NCBI RefSeq assembly: GCF_000986795.1
Contig: NZ_LAYZ01000024.1
Span: 310,001-374,000, forward strand
Origin: Salinicoccus sediminis
GTDB taxonomy: Bacteria; Bacillota; Bacilli; Staphylococcales; Salinicoccaceae
Direction of reading: 5' to 3'
Length of the DNA: 64,000 nucleotides
Shown piece after piece: positions 25,569-34,910 of the stretch. Position 1 is the first letter of the stretch; every line of letters starts with the position of its first letter. The notes under the pieces were generated by a model that was given only the letters and a program-made list of their open reading frames with translations, did not search any database and had not been told where the DNA came from. The translations under genes were made by a program, and so were the position numbers.

Positions 25569-28184
25569 CTATACCTCGAATTCTCTATACAGGGAGTCCA
25601 AATACTCCTGAACTTCCAATTCATATTCCGGTTCATATTTTTCGTACAGTTCAATAATATCCAGGAATCTTCTCACTGCTTCACTTCGCTGCTCTGGATT
25701 AACGCGTTCAAGACGTGGCATATACCACTTCCTGATGTAGAAACTATATCTTTCTTTTAAATAGACATTCATAAGATCATACTTTTCCAGATATGGTATG
25801 CGTTCTATCTCCAGCTTATAATATTTATCAAAGAATGATTTGGAAATTGTGTTTGTAACACTGCCGGCGACTGCGGCATAGTAGATATGGATGAATTTAT
25901 CTATTCCTTGTATCTTATCGCAGTTCAACACAAGTTCCTGGAAGAACATCGTATCCTGTCCAGCCGCACCTTCAACCATGATAATGTCATTATCTACAAT
26001 AACGGATTTTTTGACTATGAGTGCCTGGATACTCTGCACCCTCATCGCTGCTCTAATCAGATACTCCCGTGGATCTGATATATACAATTTGTTGAAGTTA
26101 TACTTCTTGATTGTACCACTGTATTTACCGGCAGTTCTTTTCTGATTATCTTCTTTGATGATATTTCCAACTACCATATCAACATCCTGCTTTTTCATCA
26201 CTTCAAGCATTCGATGATAACCATCACCAGAAGCTTCATTATCAGGGTCAAGATACGTTATTAGTTCCGTAGTCGCCAAATGCACACCTTTGTTACGCGG
26301 CCTGGATGCACTTCCTGAACCGCTGTCGAACTCGAAGTAGACAATATCCGGGTGCCTTCTTCTCAGCCTGTCGATTATTTTTATAGTGGTGTCGTCTGTG
26401 CTTCCATCATTTACAAAGATGATTTCCATTTTGTCAAAACTGCTGGACCTTTTCAAACTCGCAAAACATTTTTCTTCGAGATAAGTTCCATTATTATGAA
26501 TAGGTACAATTACGCTGAGTTCTTTTGTTCCGAAAGTCTTGTTTTGGAGCATCTTGTTTTCCTGGGATGAGACTATCTCCACACTATCGAGATTATAACC
26601 GTTGGTAAGATTTTTAATTTCATCCAAAGAACTGATGCTCTCTATGTCGATTAGTGAACGGTCAGCATTACTCAGATGGTTTATGAAGTTATGCTCTTCA
26701 GCATCTGAATCCTTTGTCACAAAATCCACATCAGTATACTTGAATGCACTGATCATGTCTTCCAGGTAATATTCCTCATATACATAGTCCCCAGAGAAGA
26801 ACGTGATGAAATCATAGTCGGACATCGTGATACTTTCAAGTTCGTCTTTGGACACTGCAGTTTTGTTATGATAAATCTGCCTGTCGAAGCTTTTCCTGGT
26901 CTCTTCCAAATGATCATGCAGCACAACCAGAATCTTGTTTTTGTCTTCCTTGACTTCCAAACCAAGATCGCCTGCAATCGTCTGTATTCTTTCATAGGTC
27001 GTGTGCCCGTTCATAACTGACCTGATGCCTTGTGCCTGTAAATCTTTCAAGTCTTTTTCTTCGGTGTTATAGATCACTTTGAAATCATCAGGCGCATGCA
27101 CCATTCTCACATTAGGGAATTGGTTATTGATGCCCGTATTGTAATTTGATAGCAGAATATTGCCGAATGCCTGCAGTTCGTAGACTCTGTTTGCGAACAT
27201 GGTCTCCGAGTATTTCACAGAGTTCATATTGATACTCCAACGGATTATCTTATGAAGCTTCATCAGGAAATCATGGCTTACAGGTGGTGTCAGGTTCTCT
27301 ATAAACTGTGACGGAAACTGATATCTTGGGTCTTTTAACTCCAGGTTCCTGTCAATAATAGTAAGCGGCGCACTCTCTGTAAGAATTGAATCAAAGAGCC
27401 GTTTTGTCTCACTCATTCTCACAGGATATTTGGACAGCCAACTTCCTGCAAACAGAATATTATCCTTATATTTTTCAGCATACTTTGTCCTGCTCCCCAC
27501 TGGATTGTGAATTTTGGGATTGACACCGAACTGCAGCACTTTTACATTCTCGTTCCCTGTATACTCTTTATACAACGGAACCACTTCCTGGGCTGTTGTA
27601 TATATGTACTTACAATGTTTTGCCAGGCTCTTAAAGAGGTTATAGTTGACCGGGTCCTCTTTTGAGTAGAACACAGTCGGGATGCCCCGTTTGTTATACT
27701 CCTCGGCCAATAGAATCATCTGCCGTCTGATTGGACCATTTGGTGTGGCAGCCCCCATCCACGACTGATCGATGCCCTTCCAGGTCGTTGCAAAGATGAC
27801 AAAATCATAATCTTTAATGTTATCCCTGTCATGCCTGTTAATATATTCGACATCCGCTACATCCTTGAAAGATTCATAAAGGAATTGATCTGAGATGATT
27901 CCGATTTTATAATCCAGCTTTTTATAGAATCTGCTGCCGTTGCTTGCGGGAATCTCATCAATGATTTCTTTAAATTCATCAAGAGCTTGATGTCGCTTCA
28001 ACTCTTCCACTTTCATATAGTAGAAAGGATCGGAATCCTGTTTGAACAGATAGTTTGGACTGTATTCGTGAATATTGATGCTGGGGTTCAGGTCATTGAT
28101 CATCTCATTTAAAGTGACTGAAAAATTATCATCCAGATTTTTGTTATATTGTTTCAGTTTAGCTTTTAATTGTTTTCTATCCAA
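25569..28184 (-). CDS. Bifunctional glycosyltransferase: CgeB-like GT-B + GT2
   Basis: 871 residues. Residues about 90-420 resemble CgeB/DUF3880-type GT-B enzymes: A-T-T-W-K-G, P-T-V-F-Y-S-K-E-D-P, Q-F-G-V-N-P and, after S-E-T-M-F-A-N-R-V-Y-E-L-Q-A, G-N-I-L-L-S-N-Y. Residues about 550-760 are a GT2 domain: L-S-V-I-V-P-I-H-N-N-G, F-V-N-D-G-S-T-D-D, S-G-S-A-S-R-P-R-N-K-G, D-P-D-N-E-A and E-G-A-A-G-Q-D-T-M. The start is TTG with AAGGTG 10 nt upstream; the nearer ATG is out of frame and stops at once. Two transferase domains in one chain suggest it adds two sugars of a repeat unit. The GT2 half is a close paralog of 21176-23326. Confidence 0.85.
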   Translation of the reverse strand: MDRKQLKAKLKQYNKNLDDNFSVTLNEMINDLNPSINIHEYSPNYLFKQDSDPFYYMKVEELKRHQALDEFKEIIDEIPASNGSRFYKKLDYKIGIISDQFLYESFKDVADVEYINRHDRDNIKDYDFVIFATTWKGIDQSWMGAATPNGPIRRQMILLAEEYNKRGIPTVFYSKEDPVNYNLFKSLAKHCKYIYTTAQEVVPLYKEYTGNENVKVLQFGVNPKIHNPVGSRTKYAEKYKDNILFAGSWLSKYPVRMSETKRLFDSILTESAPLTIIDRNLELKDPRYQFPSQFIENLTPPVSHDFLMKLHKIIRWSINMNSVKYSETMFANRVYELQAFGNILLSNYNTGINNQFPNVRMVHAPDDFKVIYNTEEKDLKDLQAQGIRSVMNGHTTYERIQTIAGDLGLEVKEDKNKILVVLHDHLEETRKSFDRQIYHNKTAVSKDELESITMSDYDFITFFSGDYVYEEYYLEDMISAFKYTDVDFVTKDSDAEEHNFINHLSNADRSLIDIESISSLDEIKNLTNGYNLDSVEIVSSQENKMLQNKTFGTKELSVIVPIHNNGTYLEEKCFASLKRSSSFDKMEIIFVNDGSTDDTTIKIIDRLRRRHPDIVYFEFDSGSGSASRPRNKGVHLATTELITYLDPDNEASGDGYHRMLEVMKKQDVDMVVGNIIKEDNQKRTAGKYSGTIKKYNFNKLYISDPREYLIRAAMRVQSIQALIVKKSVIVDNDIIMVEGAAGQDTMFFQELVLNCDKIQGIDKFIHIYYAAVAGSVTNTISKSFFDKYYKLEIERIPYLEKYDLMNVYLKERYSFYIRKWYMPRLERVNPEQRSEAVRRFLDIIELYEKYEPEYELEVQEYLDSLYREFEV

Positions 28185-28235
28185 TATCGTTCATCACCTT
28201 TAAATATAATTGTTTGAATTGATTAACGATAGCTG

Positions 28236-29336
28236 CTATTTCTGTGTCGTTTTTTCCTTCAGCTCTTTGTATTTGGCATCGAGGTTCTTCAACTTTTCCT
28301 CTACCGTTTCCATACGTTTTTTATATTTATCTTTCTGGGCTTCCAGTCGTGAACTATAGTCTTTCTGTTGATCCAGCCTTTTTTCAGCAAGTTTCAGGTC
28401 ACCTGTAGTTTTTCTGAGCAATTTACCTTGTTCCTGATGCTCTTTCTTCAACTCATTATATTTACTATTCAGTTCCTCATCACTGTGTGAAGATGCCCTC
28501 AGCTGATCGCTACTGATTTTTTTGTTTTTCTTATCGTTTAAAAAGTCTTTGGCGTTCAGAACGGTTTTAACTATTTCCTTACTTTTCTTTCTCTCAGAAT
28601 TTATGCTATAGAAAATATCATCCAGTTTTAATTCCTCTATTGATTTCTGCCCTTCTTCTCCTAAATCCAGCGTTAGATTCTCGATACTCGCTAAATCTAT
28701 CCAGAAGTTATCCTGCTGGTTCACTCTTGCTTTACCTACTTTCGCTTCCTGGAAAACTGAAATCAGCTTCAAGGCTTCAATATCATACTCACCTTCGACT
28801 GGCTTTGTTAAGTTACTCACTTTGTATAACTGAATATTATCATCCAACCGATCCTTATCTATTTCAATATCGCATTCTCTCATTGGATCTAACACACTAT
28901 GATGGTGAAAGCCATGGAACTTGTCCTTTATAAATACGCTGTAGTATATTTCGTCATTATATATTATTTGAGATTTAATATTCAGAAGTTTGCCTTTGAA
29001 ATGTGAGATAAAGTCTTTCTCAATATTCATATTGCTGTTAATTTCGTTATTGTTGAATCTTTCCTCTATGACTTTGTAGTGTTGTGCCGGGAATCTGAGT
29101 ATTTGTATGGAATCTTCAAGTTCGATCCATCCCAGTTTCTTATCTTCATGCTGTATCAGATGATACATCTTTCCTTCAAAGCTTTGCATTGAGATTGTCG
29201 TTATAACTTTCCAAAGATAATCATCGATATCAATAAGTTCCACGTCAGAGTTTACTCTTTTTCTGATCTTTTTATCCTGGTCTTCAACCAGTATAAATTG
29301 TCTGGAGTAATTGTATGTGTCTAAAGTATTATTCAT
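28236..29336 (-). CDS. Cytoplasmic SH3/GW-like repeat protein with long coiled coil
   Basis: 366 residues, no signal peptide. Three SH3/GW-like segments: K-L-G-W-I-E-L-E-D then I-L-R-F-P (about 68-85), one ending K-F-H-G-F-H-H-H (about 145), and one with D-N-F-W-I-D-L (about 205). From about 275 to the end it is a continuous heptad-type coiled coil, almost all Lys/Glu/Leu/Gln. ATG has AAGGAG 7 nt upstream. It lies between the heparinase-like gene and the fused glycosyltransferase. GW modules are normally secreted and bind teichoic acids; here they are cytoplasmic and carry an oligomerising tail, so it may gather nascent polymer or hold the synthases together (inference). Confidence 0.68.
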   Translation of the reverse strand: MNNTLDTYNYSRQFILVEDQDKKIRKRVNSDVELIDIDDYLWKVITTISMQSFEGKMYHLIQHEDKKLGWIELEDSIQILRFPAQHYKVIEERFNNNEINSNMNIEKDFISHFKGKLLNIKSQIIYNDEIYYSVFIKDKFHGFHHHSVLDPMRECDIEIDKDRLDDNIQLYKVSNLTKPVEGEYDIEALKLISVFQEAKVGKARVNQQDNFWIDLASIENLTLDLGEEGQKSIEELKLDDIFYSINSERKKSKEIVKTVLNAKDFLNDKKNKKISSDQLRASSHSDEELNSKYNELKKEHQEQGKLLRKTTGDLKLAEKRLDQQKDYSSRLEAQKDKYKKRMETVEEKLKNLDAKYKELKEKTTQK

Positions 29337-29369
29337 GGTTTTGCTCCTTTATCCATAGTTTTGTTTTTG

Positions 29370-31058
29370 TTACAGATGAATTTGATATATCCTACCATCA
29401 ATGTCAACATTAATTACATCATTTTCTATCGTTATGTTAAGATTTTTAACCACGCGATCATCATATATTGCAGTACAGTAGACATTGCCTTTGTTTGATG
29501 CTCTTTCAAATCTTAGCTGGTTCGTCTTTTCAGCTTTACCAAAACCTGTCGTGTTGATTGCCACCGGCTTTTCAAAATCACCTGCAACAATTTCATTGGT
29601 ATCAATTGCATTAAACTGTTTGATGGTAAGAGCTTCCTCTTTGTTGGTCAACCTGTAGCCTTCATCCGACTCCTCGATGCTCACGCTTGAGGCCAGATTA
29701 AAATTCTGAACAAATTTCAACTCATGCCTGACACTTGTATCCACATCATCCACCAATATGATAACCGGAGCAGACTTAAAGAGTATGGTTTTCCTTGATA
29801 GAACTGCACTGCTTCCATCATAGTCTCCATTCTCCCCCTGGACAAGAGAGTAAGATTTATTATCATAGTATCCTGTCAATTTAACTTTTCTGTCGAACCG
29901 GTTTTCCGGTTTGATAGTGTAATCGAATTGCTTCATGAAAAAGCTGCTGTGTGCCCTTCTGGATATCATATACTTGCGTTCTTTTGATTTGCTGTAATTA
30001 TACTTTCCCGGGTCTTCAAAAAAGTCGACACCATTATAATTCAATGTAATACTCAGGTCGTCCTTATGTTTATGCACCCTGCTGCTGTAACCACAGACAA
30101 AACTCATATAGATCGGTTTAGGATCTCTATATTGCAGTATGGAAATACCTGCTTCTTCATCATATAGATTATTATAAACCTTGTGTGATTTTCTCTTTAT
30201 ACTGCCTGAATCTCCAATTGCAGGGAGCGTCCTGTCAGGTTTCAGAAGAATTTCAGGGTATTTTTTAGCCAAATTCAAATATCCATTCACATTTGCACCA
30301 AAAGTCCTACCTGAACTTTTCAGGTAAGTTTCAATTTCTTCATACATTCTCACTACCATATTATGATAATCCGGAGAATTCTCTATATGTATGCCACAGT
30401 AACTGAAACTATACCAGAACGTGTCTATAGCCCGGTAGTAACCTTTACTGAATAAGTGCAAATCACCCAGAACATTGCCTAGTACCATTAGCGCTTTGTC
30501 CATCATCAAACCATGGTTATTATTATTATATTTCGCGTCGTTGCTCAAGACTTCTCCATGTTTCTTCAACACCGATTTATATAGTTCTTCATCAATCTCT
30601 AAACCTGCATTTTTAGCCAGATACAGGAATTGAATAATGACCTGTGTACGGTTGGCTGTTGGGTGATCATACCAGACCATTTTTTCTTTTGTTCCTTTGC
30701 TCACAAAATTGATCCATGATTGAATAATTTCTTCTGCTTTTTTCAGATAATCTATATTTTTCGACTGTGTATATTCATTCAGAAGTTCGGCGCATACTCT
30801 CATTGATTGAAGATACAACTGATAACTGTCCCCATATTTTTTCTTTTTATCTGTATACCAATAATTTTCATCAAACTTTACTGAATCAAAATTGGGAAAA
30901 GGGACTATAGTATTTTCTAATGCCTTATCAGCGATATTTTTTGTACCTTTCCTGTATTTAAGTAACGGAAACACATCTTTTTCTGTAATTTCCAATTCTT
31001 TTTTTTCTATCGTTTGTTCATTACTAATATCATTCATTTCAAAAATATTTTGCGTCAT
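29370..31058 (-). CDS. Heparinase II/III-family polysaccharide lyase-like protein
   Basis: 562 residues. The N-terminal two-thirds is the alpha/alpha toroid with Q-L-Y-L-Q-S-M-R, N-R-T-Q-V-I-I-Q, the catalytic-site N-N-N-N-H-G and Y-H-N-M-V. A beta-sheet domain follows with H-K-H-K-D-D-L-S-I-T-L-N-Y-N-G and F-E-D-P-G-K-Y-N-Y, the heparinase II/III hallmark, and Y-M-I-S-R-R-A-H-S-S. Family members cleave uronic-acid polymers and recur in exopolysaccharide loci. There is no signal peptide, so the enzyme appears cytoplasmic or is exported another way. GAGGGG precedes the ATG by about 12 nt. A strong terminator separates it from the dehydrogenase gene, so it needs its own promoter, which I cannot see clearly. 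Confidence 0.85.
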   Translation of the reverse strand: MTQNIFEMNDISNEQTIEKKELEITEKDVFPLLKYRKGTKNIADKALENTIVPFPNFDSVKFDENYWYTDKKKKYGDSYQLYLQSMRVCAELLNEYTQSKNIDYLKKAEEIIQSWINFVSKGTKEKMVWYDHPTANRTQVIIQFLYLAKNAGLEIDEELYKSVLKKHGEVLSNDAKYNNNNHGLMMDKALMVLGNVLGDLHLFSKGYYRAIDTFWYSFSYCGIHIENSPDYHNMVVRMYEEIETYLKSSGRTFGANVNGYLNLAKKYPEILLKPDRTLPAIGDSGSIKRKSHKVYNNLYDEEAGISILQYRDPKPIYMSFVCGYSSRVHKHKDDLSITLNYNGVDFFEDPGKYNYSKSKERKYMISRRAHSSFFMKQFDYTIKPENRFDRKVKLTGYYDNKSYSLVQGENGDYDGSSAVLSRKTILFKSAPVIILVDDVDTSVRHELKFVQNFNLASSVSIEESDEGYRLTNKEEALTIKQFNAIDTNEIVAGDFEKPVAINTTGFGKAEKTNQLRFERASNKGNVYCTAIYDDRVVKNLNITIENDVINVDIDGRIYQIHL

Positions 31059-31095
31059 TTTTTCAAAAGACCCCTCTCAGTTATTTGCTCGTAAT

Positions 31096-31136
31096 AAAAA
31101 AACTGCAGACATGTTTTGCGAGACCATGTCTACAGT
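31096..31136 (-). terminator. Rho-independent terminator
   Basis: On the minus strand ACTGTAGACATG pairs with CATGTCTGCAGT (one G-U) and is followed by TTTTTTT. It closes the CapA-like/CapB-like/dehydrogenase operon. Confidence 0.88.
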
Positions 31137-31169
31137 CCTAGCAACATGCTATCAGGCTGTAATTCCCAA

Positions 31170-32423
31170 TTAAAGTTTTTGTATGTTGCCGTAGTTGTAG
31201 TATTGAACTTCTTTGAAGTCTTTTTTCATCACATTCTTCGTGTCAAAGATATTTTTGTCTTTCATAGTTGAGAAGTCAGAGTCATCCATTTCCTTGAATT
31301 CACTGTGATCGCTCAGCACGAGTACGAGTGAACTGTCAGCGACTGCTTTCTTGACATCCTTCTCCACCCAGTCAAGTTTGACATGCGGGTCATATGCCAC
31401 GACATTCATGCTGCCATCTTTTCTGAGCAGTTCATAAATATCAAATGCAGGAGATTCACGGATATCATCAACATCACCTTTATACGTGAGACCGAAGACC
31501 GTCACTTTATCCCCTTCAAGCTTATCAAGGATTTCCTTAGTGTAATCCACAACGTATTGCGGCATTGAAACGTTGATATCCCGTGCAAGCCGGATGAGCG
31601 GTGATTTCTCCGGTGCCTCCGCGATGATGAAGTATGGATCGACTGCGAGGCAGTGTCCGCCGACTCCAGGTCCCGGTGTATGGAGGTTTACACGCGGATG
31701 CTTGTTTGCCATTTCGATGACATCATGAACATTGATATCCAGTTCGTTACAGATTTTAGCCAATTCATTGGCCAGGGCGATATTCACATCACGGTATGTG
31801 TTCTCCATCAATTTGGACATTTCTGCGGTTTTGGCATTTGTTTCGATCATTTCACCCTGTACGAAAGTGCCGTATACTTTCTTGCCGGCTTCGACACAGG
31901 CAGGTGTCATTCCGCCAACTATGCGGTTATTGTAGATCAGCTCATGCATGATCTGTCCCGGAAGCACACGTTCCGGACAATGCACGAGGAAGATGTCTTC
32001 TCCAATTTTGAAACCCTGCTCTTCAAGATACGGTGCAACATGATCATCCATCGTTCTTGGGGCGATTGTCGACTCGACGATGACAGTATCTCCTTTTTTG
32101 AGCAGCGGAACAATACTTTTCACGCCGGACATAACGATTGATATATCGCATGACTTGAATTCATCGTCCTTGTTTGGGGTAGGTACTGCGATGATGTATG
32201 CATCAGCTTCTTCAGGCTCGGTTGCAGCTTTGAATGTACCTTTCCCGATCACTTCCTCCAATGCTTCCTGCAGACCAGGTTCTTCGATATGGATTTTGCC
32301 GCTGTTAAGACTGTCGACAGCTTCCTGTTTGATATCGACACCAAGTACATCTACACCATGTTTGGCAAACATGATTGAAGTTGGAAGACCTATGTAGCCA
32401 AGACCAATAGTAGTTAGTTTCAC
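31170..32423 (-). CDS. Nucleotide-sugar dehydrogenase, UDP-ManNAc (WecC/CapO) type
   Basis: 417 residues; two-step NAD-dependent oxidation of a UDP-sugar to the uronic acid. Rossmann start G-L-G-Y-I-G-L-P-T; V-P-T-P motif; E-S-T-I-A-P; C-P-E-R-V-L-P-G; the catalytic-cysteine loop P-G-P-G-V-G-G-H-C-L-A-V-D-P around residues 248-262; C-terminal G-L-T-Y-K-G-D-V-D-D-I-R-E-S-P. The H-P-R-V-N-L-H-T-P-G-P-G variant is typical of UDP-N-acetylmannosamine dehydrogenases and not of UDP-glucose dehydrogenases. The start is GTG with AAGGTG 7 nt upstream. It supplies uronic-acid units, giving the carboxylates that the nearby amide-forming enzymes could use. Confidence 0.9.
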   Translation of the reverse strand: MKLTTIGLGYIGLPTSIMFAKHGVDVLGVDIKQEAVDSLNSGKIHIEEPGLQEALEEVIGKGTFKAATEPEEADAYIIAVPTPNKDDEFKSCDISIVMSGVKSIVPLLKKGDTVIVESTIAPRTMDDHVAPYLEEQGFKIGEDIFLVHCPERVLPGQIMHELIYNNRIVGGMTPACVEAGKKVYGTFVQGEMIETNAKTAEMSKLMENTYRDVNIALANELAKICNELDINVHDVIEMANKHPRVNLHTPGPGVGGHCLAVDPYFIIAEAPEKSPLIRLARDINVSMPQYVVDYTKEILDKLEGDKVTVFGLTYKGDVDDIRESPAFDIYELLRKDGSMNVVAYDPHVKLDWVEKDVKKAVADSSLVLVLSDHSEFKEMDDSDFSTMKDKNIFDTKNVMKKDFKEVQYYNYGNIQKL

Positions 32424-32448
32424 TTAAAGACACCTTGCTTTCTGAATA

Positions 32449-33087
32449 TTATTTGCTGTTTCTAATTATACCAAAAGACACTATATTAAAAAGCCCCAAT
32501 TTATCGATATGGCGCTTCAGGGCCTTATAATCACTTGTTTTATCCTTTGAAACCGTTACCGTTCCATCAGCAAGTTCGAAAATATTTGAATAGTGCTCGA
32601 ACCTTTCTGCCTCCGGTCCGATGACCAGCACCAGATCATAATAGTTTTTGAGGGGATTCAATTTCGTTTTGATATCCTTCGTATTCAATACTTCAATGAA
32701 TTCCGGCTCACCCACCTCTTCTAGCGCAATGACATCGAGGTTCTCATATTGCGTCTGCTGGATGGCCTCACTCAAATAGTAGGAGTTGGACACTGTTTCA
32801 ACCAGCGTTTTTGCACCACCAGTCTCGAAATAGGTACCCAGCCCGTCAACATGTCCCAAGTCCAGATTTACAAGCAGGACTTTCTTCTCAAGTTGTGTCA
32901 GTATATAGCTGATGTGGCTCGCAGCCTTGAATGTTCCTTCTGCATCATTGACGGAACTGAACAACACAGTGCCCAGGCCTTTCTTTTCGCTTGTGTTGAG
33001 GATTGACTTGGCAGAATTGTATAAAGCATCCAGGGCTCTGGCATCCAGATCACGGCCTTCTCCTGTCATAGCATCTGTTCTTTTCAT
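32449..33087 (-). CDS. CapB/CpsD-like protein with degenerate Walker A
   Basis: 212 residues resembling the cytoplasmic tyrosine-kinase partner of capsule co-polymerases. The lead-in L-G-T-V-L-F-S-S matches the family, but the P-loop at 45-54 reads S-V-N-D-A-E-G-T-F-K instead of the usual G-E-G-K-S-T. The Walker A' strand is V-L-L-V-N-L-D-L-G-H, with N in place of the usual D. Walker B-like Y-D-L-V-L-V-I-G remains. There is no C-terminal tyrosine cluster. It is probably a catalytically dead or altered regulator. AGGAGG lies 7 nt before the ATG. It sits between the CapA-like and dehydrogenase genes, 11 and 25 nt apart. Confidence 0.75.
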   Translation of the reverse strand: MKRTDAMTGEGRDLDARALDALYNSAKSILNTSEKKGLGTVLFSSVNDAEGTFKAASHISYILTQLEKKVLLVNLDLGHVDGLGTYFETGGAKTLVETVSNSYYLSEAIQQTQYENLDVIALEEVGEPEFIEVLNTKDIKTKLNPLKNYYDLVLVIGPEAERFEHYSNIFELADGTVTVSKDKTSDYKALKRHIDKLGLFNIVSFGIIRNSK

Positions 33088-33098
33088 CCATCTGCCTC

Positions 33099-33617
33099 CT
33101 AGAATATTCCCAGTGTCTTTTCGTTCAGGTAATACCTGACGTCTTCATCAGTTTCAACCCGCCGGTTCCTCGTTCCGTGGATCACGCCAAGGATAACACC
33201 CACCAGCAGTGAAACTCCAATGATAACAAGTTTGAAAACAGCATTTGAGACGGCAGTGATTGTTACATCCACCCCGTCCTCGTACTGAATCCCCATCTCT
33301 TCCAGCATGGAATCGAATTGGGTTTTAATAGTTGAAAGTTCACTCTGTGACATCGAATCCACATCAAGTGATAAATATTGTGATTCAGATGAATACCCGA
33401 TAGAAGCCGCCTCTCCCTCGTACTGGGAATTGATTTCCTGGTTCAGCCCTATCGAAAGTTCGTCTTCCTGTGTAGTCGTAAGCGGCTCCGATAGCGAATA
33501 GTATTCTTCATAGTCATATGTACTGCCAGCCAGAAAATACGCAACCAGTGTGCCTGCTGTACCCAGGATCAGCATGTAAAGTACGATTGTTTTGAAGTTC
33601 CTTTTCAGAAAGTGCAT
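33099..33617 (-). CDS. CapA/Wzz-like polysaccharide co-polymerase (short)
   Basis: 172 residues with two membrane helices: about 9-29 (I-V-L-Y-M-L-I-L-G-T-A-G) and about 131-150 (L-V-I-I-G-V-S-L-L-V-G-V-I-L-G), and an acidic extracellular loop between, the topology of chain-length regulators. The cytoplasmic tail R-N-R-R-V-E-T-D-E-D-V-R-Y-Y-L-N-E is the CapA-type kinase-activating end. The proline-rich motif usual before helix 2 is not obvious. GGGGAG precedes the ATG. First gene of the three-gene operon. Confidence 0.78.
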   Translation of the reverse strand: MHFLKRNFKTIVLYMLILGTAGTLVAYFLAGSTYDYEEYYSLSEPLTTTQEDELSIGLNQEINSQYEGEAASIGYSSESQYLSLDVDSMSQSELSTIKTQFDSMLEEMGIQYEDGVDVTITAVSNAVFKLVIIGVSLLVGVILGVIHGTRNRRVETDEDVRYYLNEKTLGIF

Positions 33618-33707
33618 ATTATTTCTCCCCTAGTCATCATTCATAATATATTATACTATTATATGTGTCATTTTAAAATTCGTATTCGATAAATAAGAGG
33701 TGCAAAT

Positions 33708-34910
33708 ATGAAAGTGGATATTATCGGGAGCGCTTTGGTCAAAAAGCTTACCGAATTCAAAAATTTCCCATATAAGATAAATAACTTTGTCAGCGGGCAG
33801 AGTCTGCTGTCCCTTATTTCCGCTCCCCACCCTGTAGATATGGTGGATCTTGAAACGGACGACATACACATCATTTCAACCGCATACCGGGACTTCAACA
33901 AGTCTCAGTTCAATGCTTTCAGAACTTCTGAATCAGAAGTGTTGATCCTTGACCTGCTGAGTGAACTCAATACTGTGTGCCGGTTCAACCAGGGCTATTT
34001 CAACGAGACATCGATGGAGCTGTTAAGGGATGTACCCGACTACACCAATCTATCACACATCGAGAAATTCCGTGCGCTTCAGGATAACCAGGATGAAATT
34101 TTCAGTTTTCTTGGCAAGTATGAAAGGCTCATCATCATCAAGCCGGATATCATTGATGATATTGAAGCAGATTTCCTGAATGCACTCTACGGGATGATAC
34201 AGGAGGAGTTCCATAACCATCTCGTACTGACTCTGCCCGCCCCGCCTGAAGGGAAAGACTATTTCAATGCACCGATCGAATACTATGATTCCGTCAACTT
34301 CAACCTGAAGAAATTCACTTCAGATAATTATTATGATCAGATGCTGTTTGATGAGAAGCTGGAAGACGATGAACTCTCTGTTTTCATCAACCATATTGAA
34401 CCAAGGGAGTATGTCTACGAGCTCTACAAAGACGGGCAGTCCTGGAAAATGTCAGATCCGACGACATCGCGGTTTTATAAGTTCAACTTAAAAGAAAAAG
34501 GCAGATACCGCATTCGTGTCAATCTGACGGATGAGTCGGTAAATCCAAGATTTACCCAGACGTATAAATTCAACCCATTTTCGTCCCTTGGGGATAGAAA
34601 GATAAACTTTGCCGAGATGCCGCCTGCCTATGATCAATGGCTTCTGGACTACGTATTGGAACATGAGGCAATTGAAGCCATAATAGGCAATCCATTCAGA
34701 TTTCCGGACGGATACAACGGTGTACCGGTCATACAGTCGACAGAGGCGAGTGATGATCTGACACTCTATCAGGCAGAACTGTTCGAGTATGTCTTCAATC
34801 GGATGGTCGATGAACAAAGCGGCAATGATTCATCCGCGCCAAAACCTGAAAAGAAGCAGATTTTCCTGCAAACAATGGAAAAGTATCTGTCAAATAATAA
34901 AGAGAGCTGA
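33708..34910 (+). CDS. DUF6270-like (SGNH-related) protein
   Basis: 400 residues, cytoplasmic. The N-terminus V-D-I-I-G-S-A, the N-F-V-S-G-Q-S-L-L-S-L segment and E-V-L-I-L-D-L-L-S-E-L-N recall the DUF6270 family, which often sits in glycan or teichoic-acid loci. The G-S-C start of typical members is G-S-A here, and I cannot point to a complete catalytic set. A second part (about 230-300) looks like a small beta domain with Y-R-I-R-V-N-L. GAGGTG precedes the ATG. It stands divergent from the CapA-like gene and alone on the plus strand. Function unknown; the low-certainty alternative is an acyl-ester hydrolase acting on the polymer. Confidence 0.62.
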   Translation: MKVDIIGSALVKKLTEFKNFPYKINNFVSGQSLLSLISAPHPVDMVDLETDDIHIISTAYRDFNKSQFNAFRTSESEVLILDLLSELNTVCRFNQGYFNETSMELLRDVPDYTNLSHIEKFRALQDNQDEIFSFLGKYERLIIIKPDIIDDIEADFLNALYGMIQEEFHNHLVLTLPAPPEGKDYFNAPIEYYDSVNFNLKKFTSDNYYDQMLFDEKLEDDELSVFINHIEPREYVYELYKDGQSWKMSDPTTSRFYKFNLKEKGRYRIRVNLTDESVNPRFTQTYKFNPFSSLGDRKINFAEMPPAYDQWLLDYVLEHEAIEAIIGNPFRFPDGYNGVPVIQSTEASDDLTLYQAELFEYVFNRMVDEQSGNDSSAPKPEKKQIFLQTMEKYLSNNKES

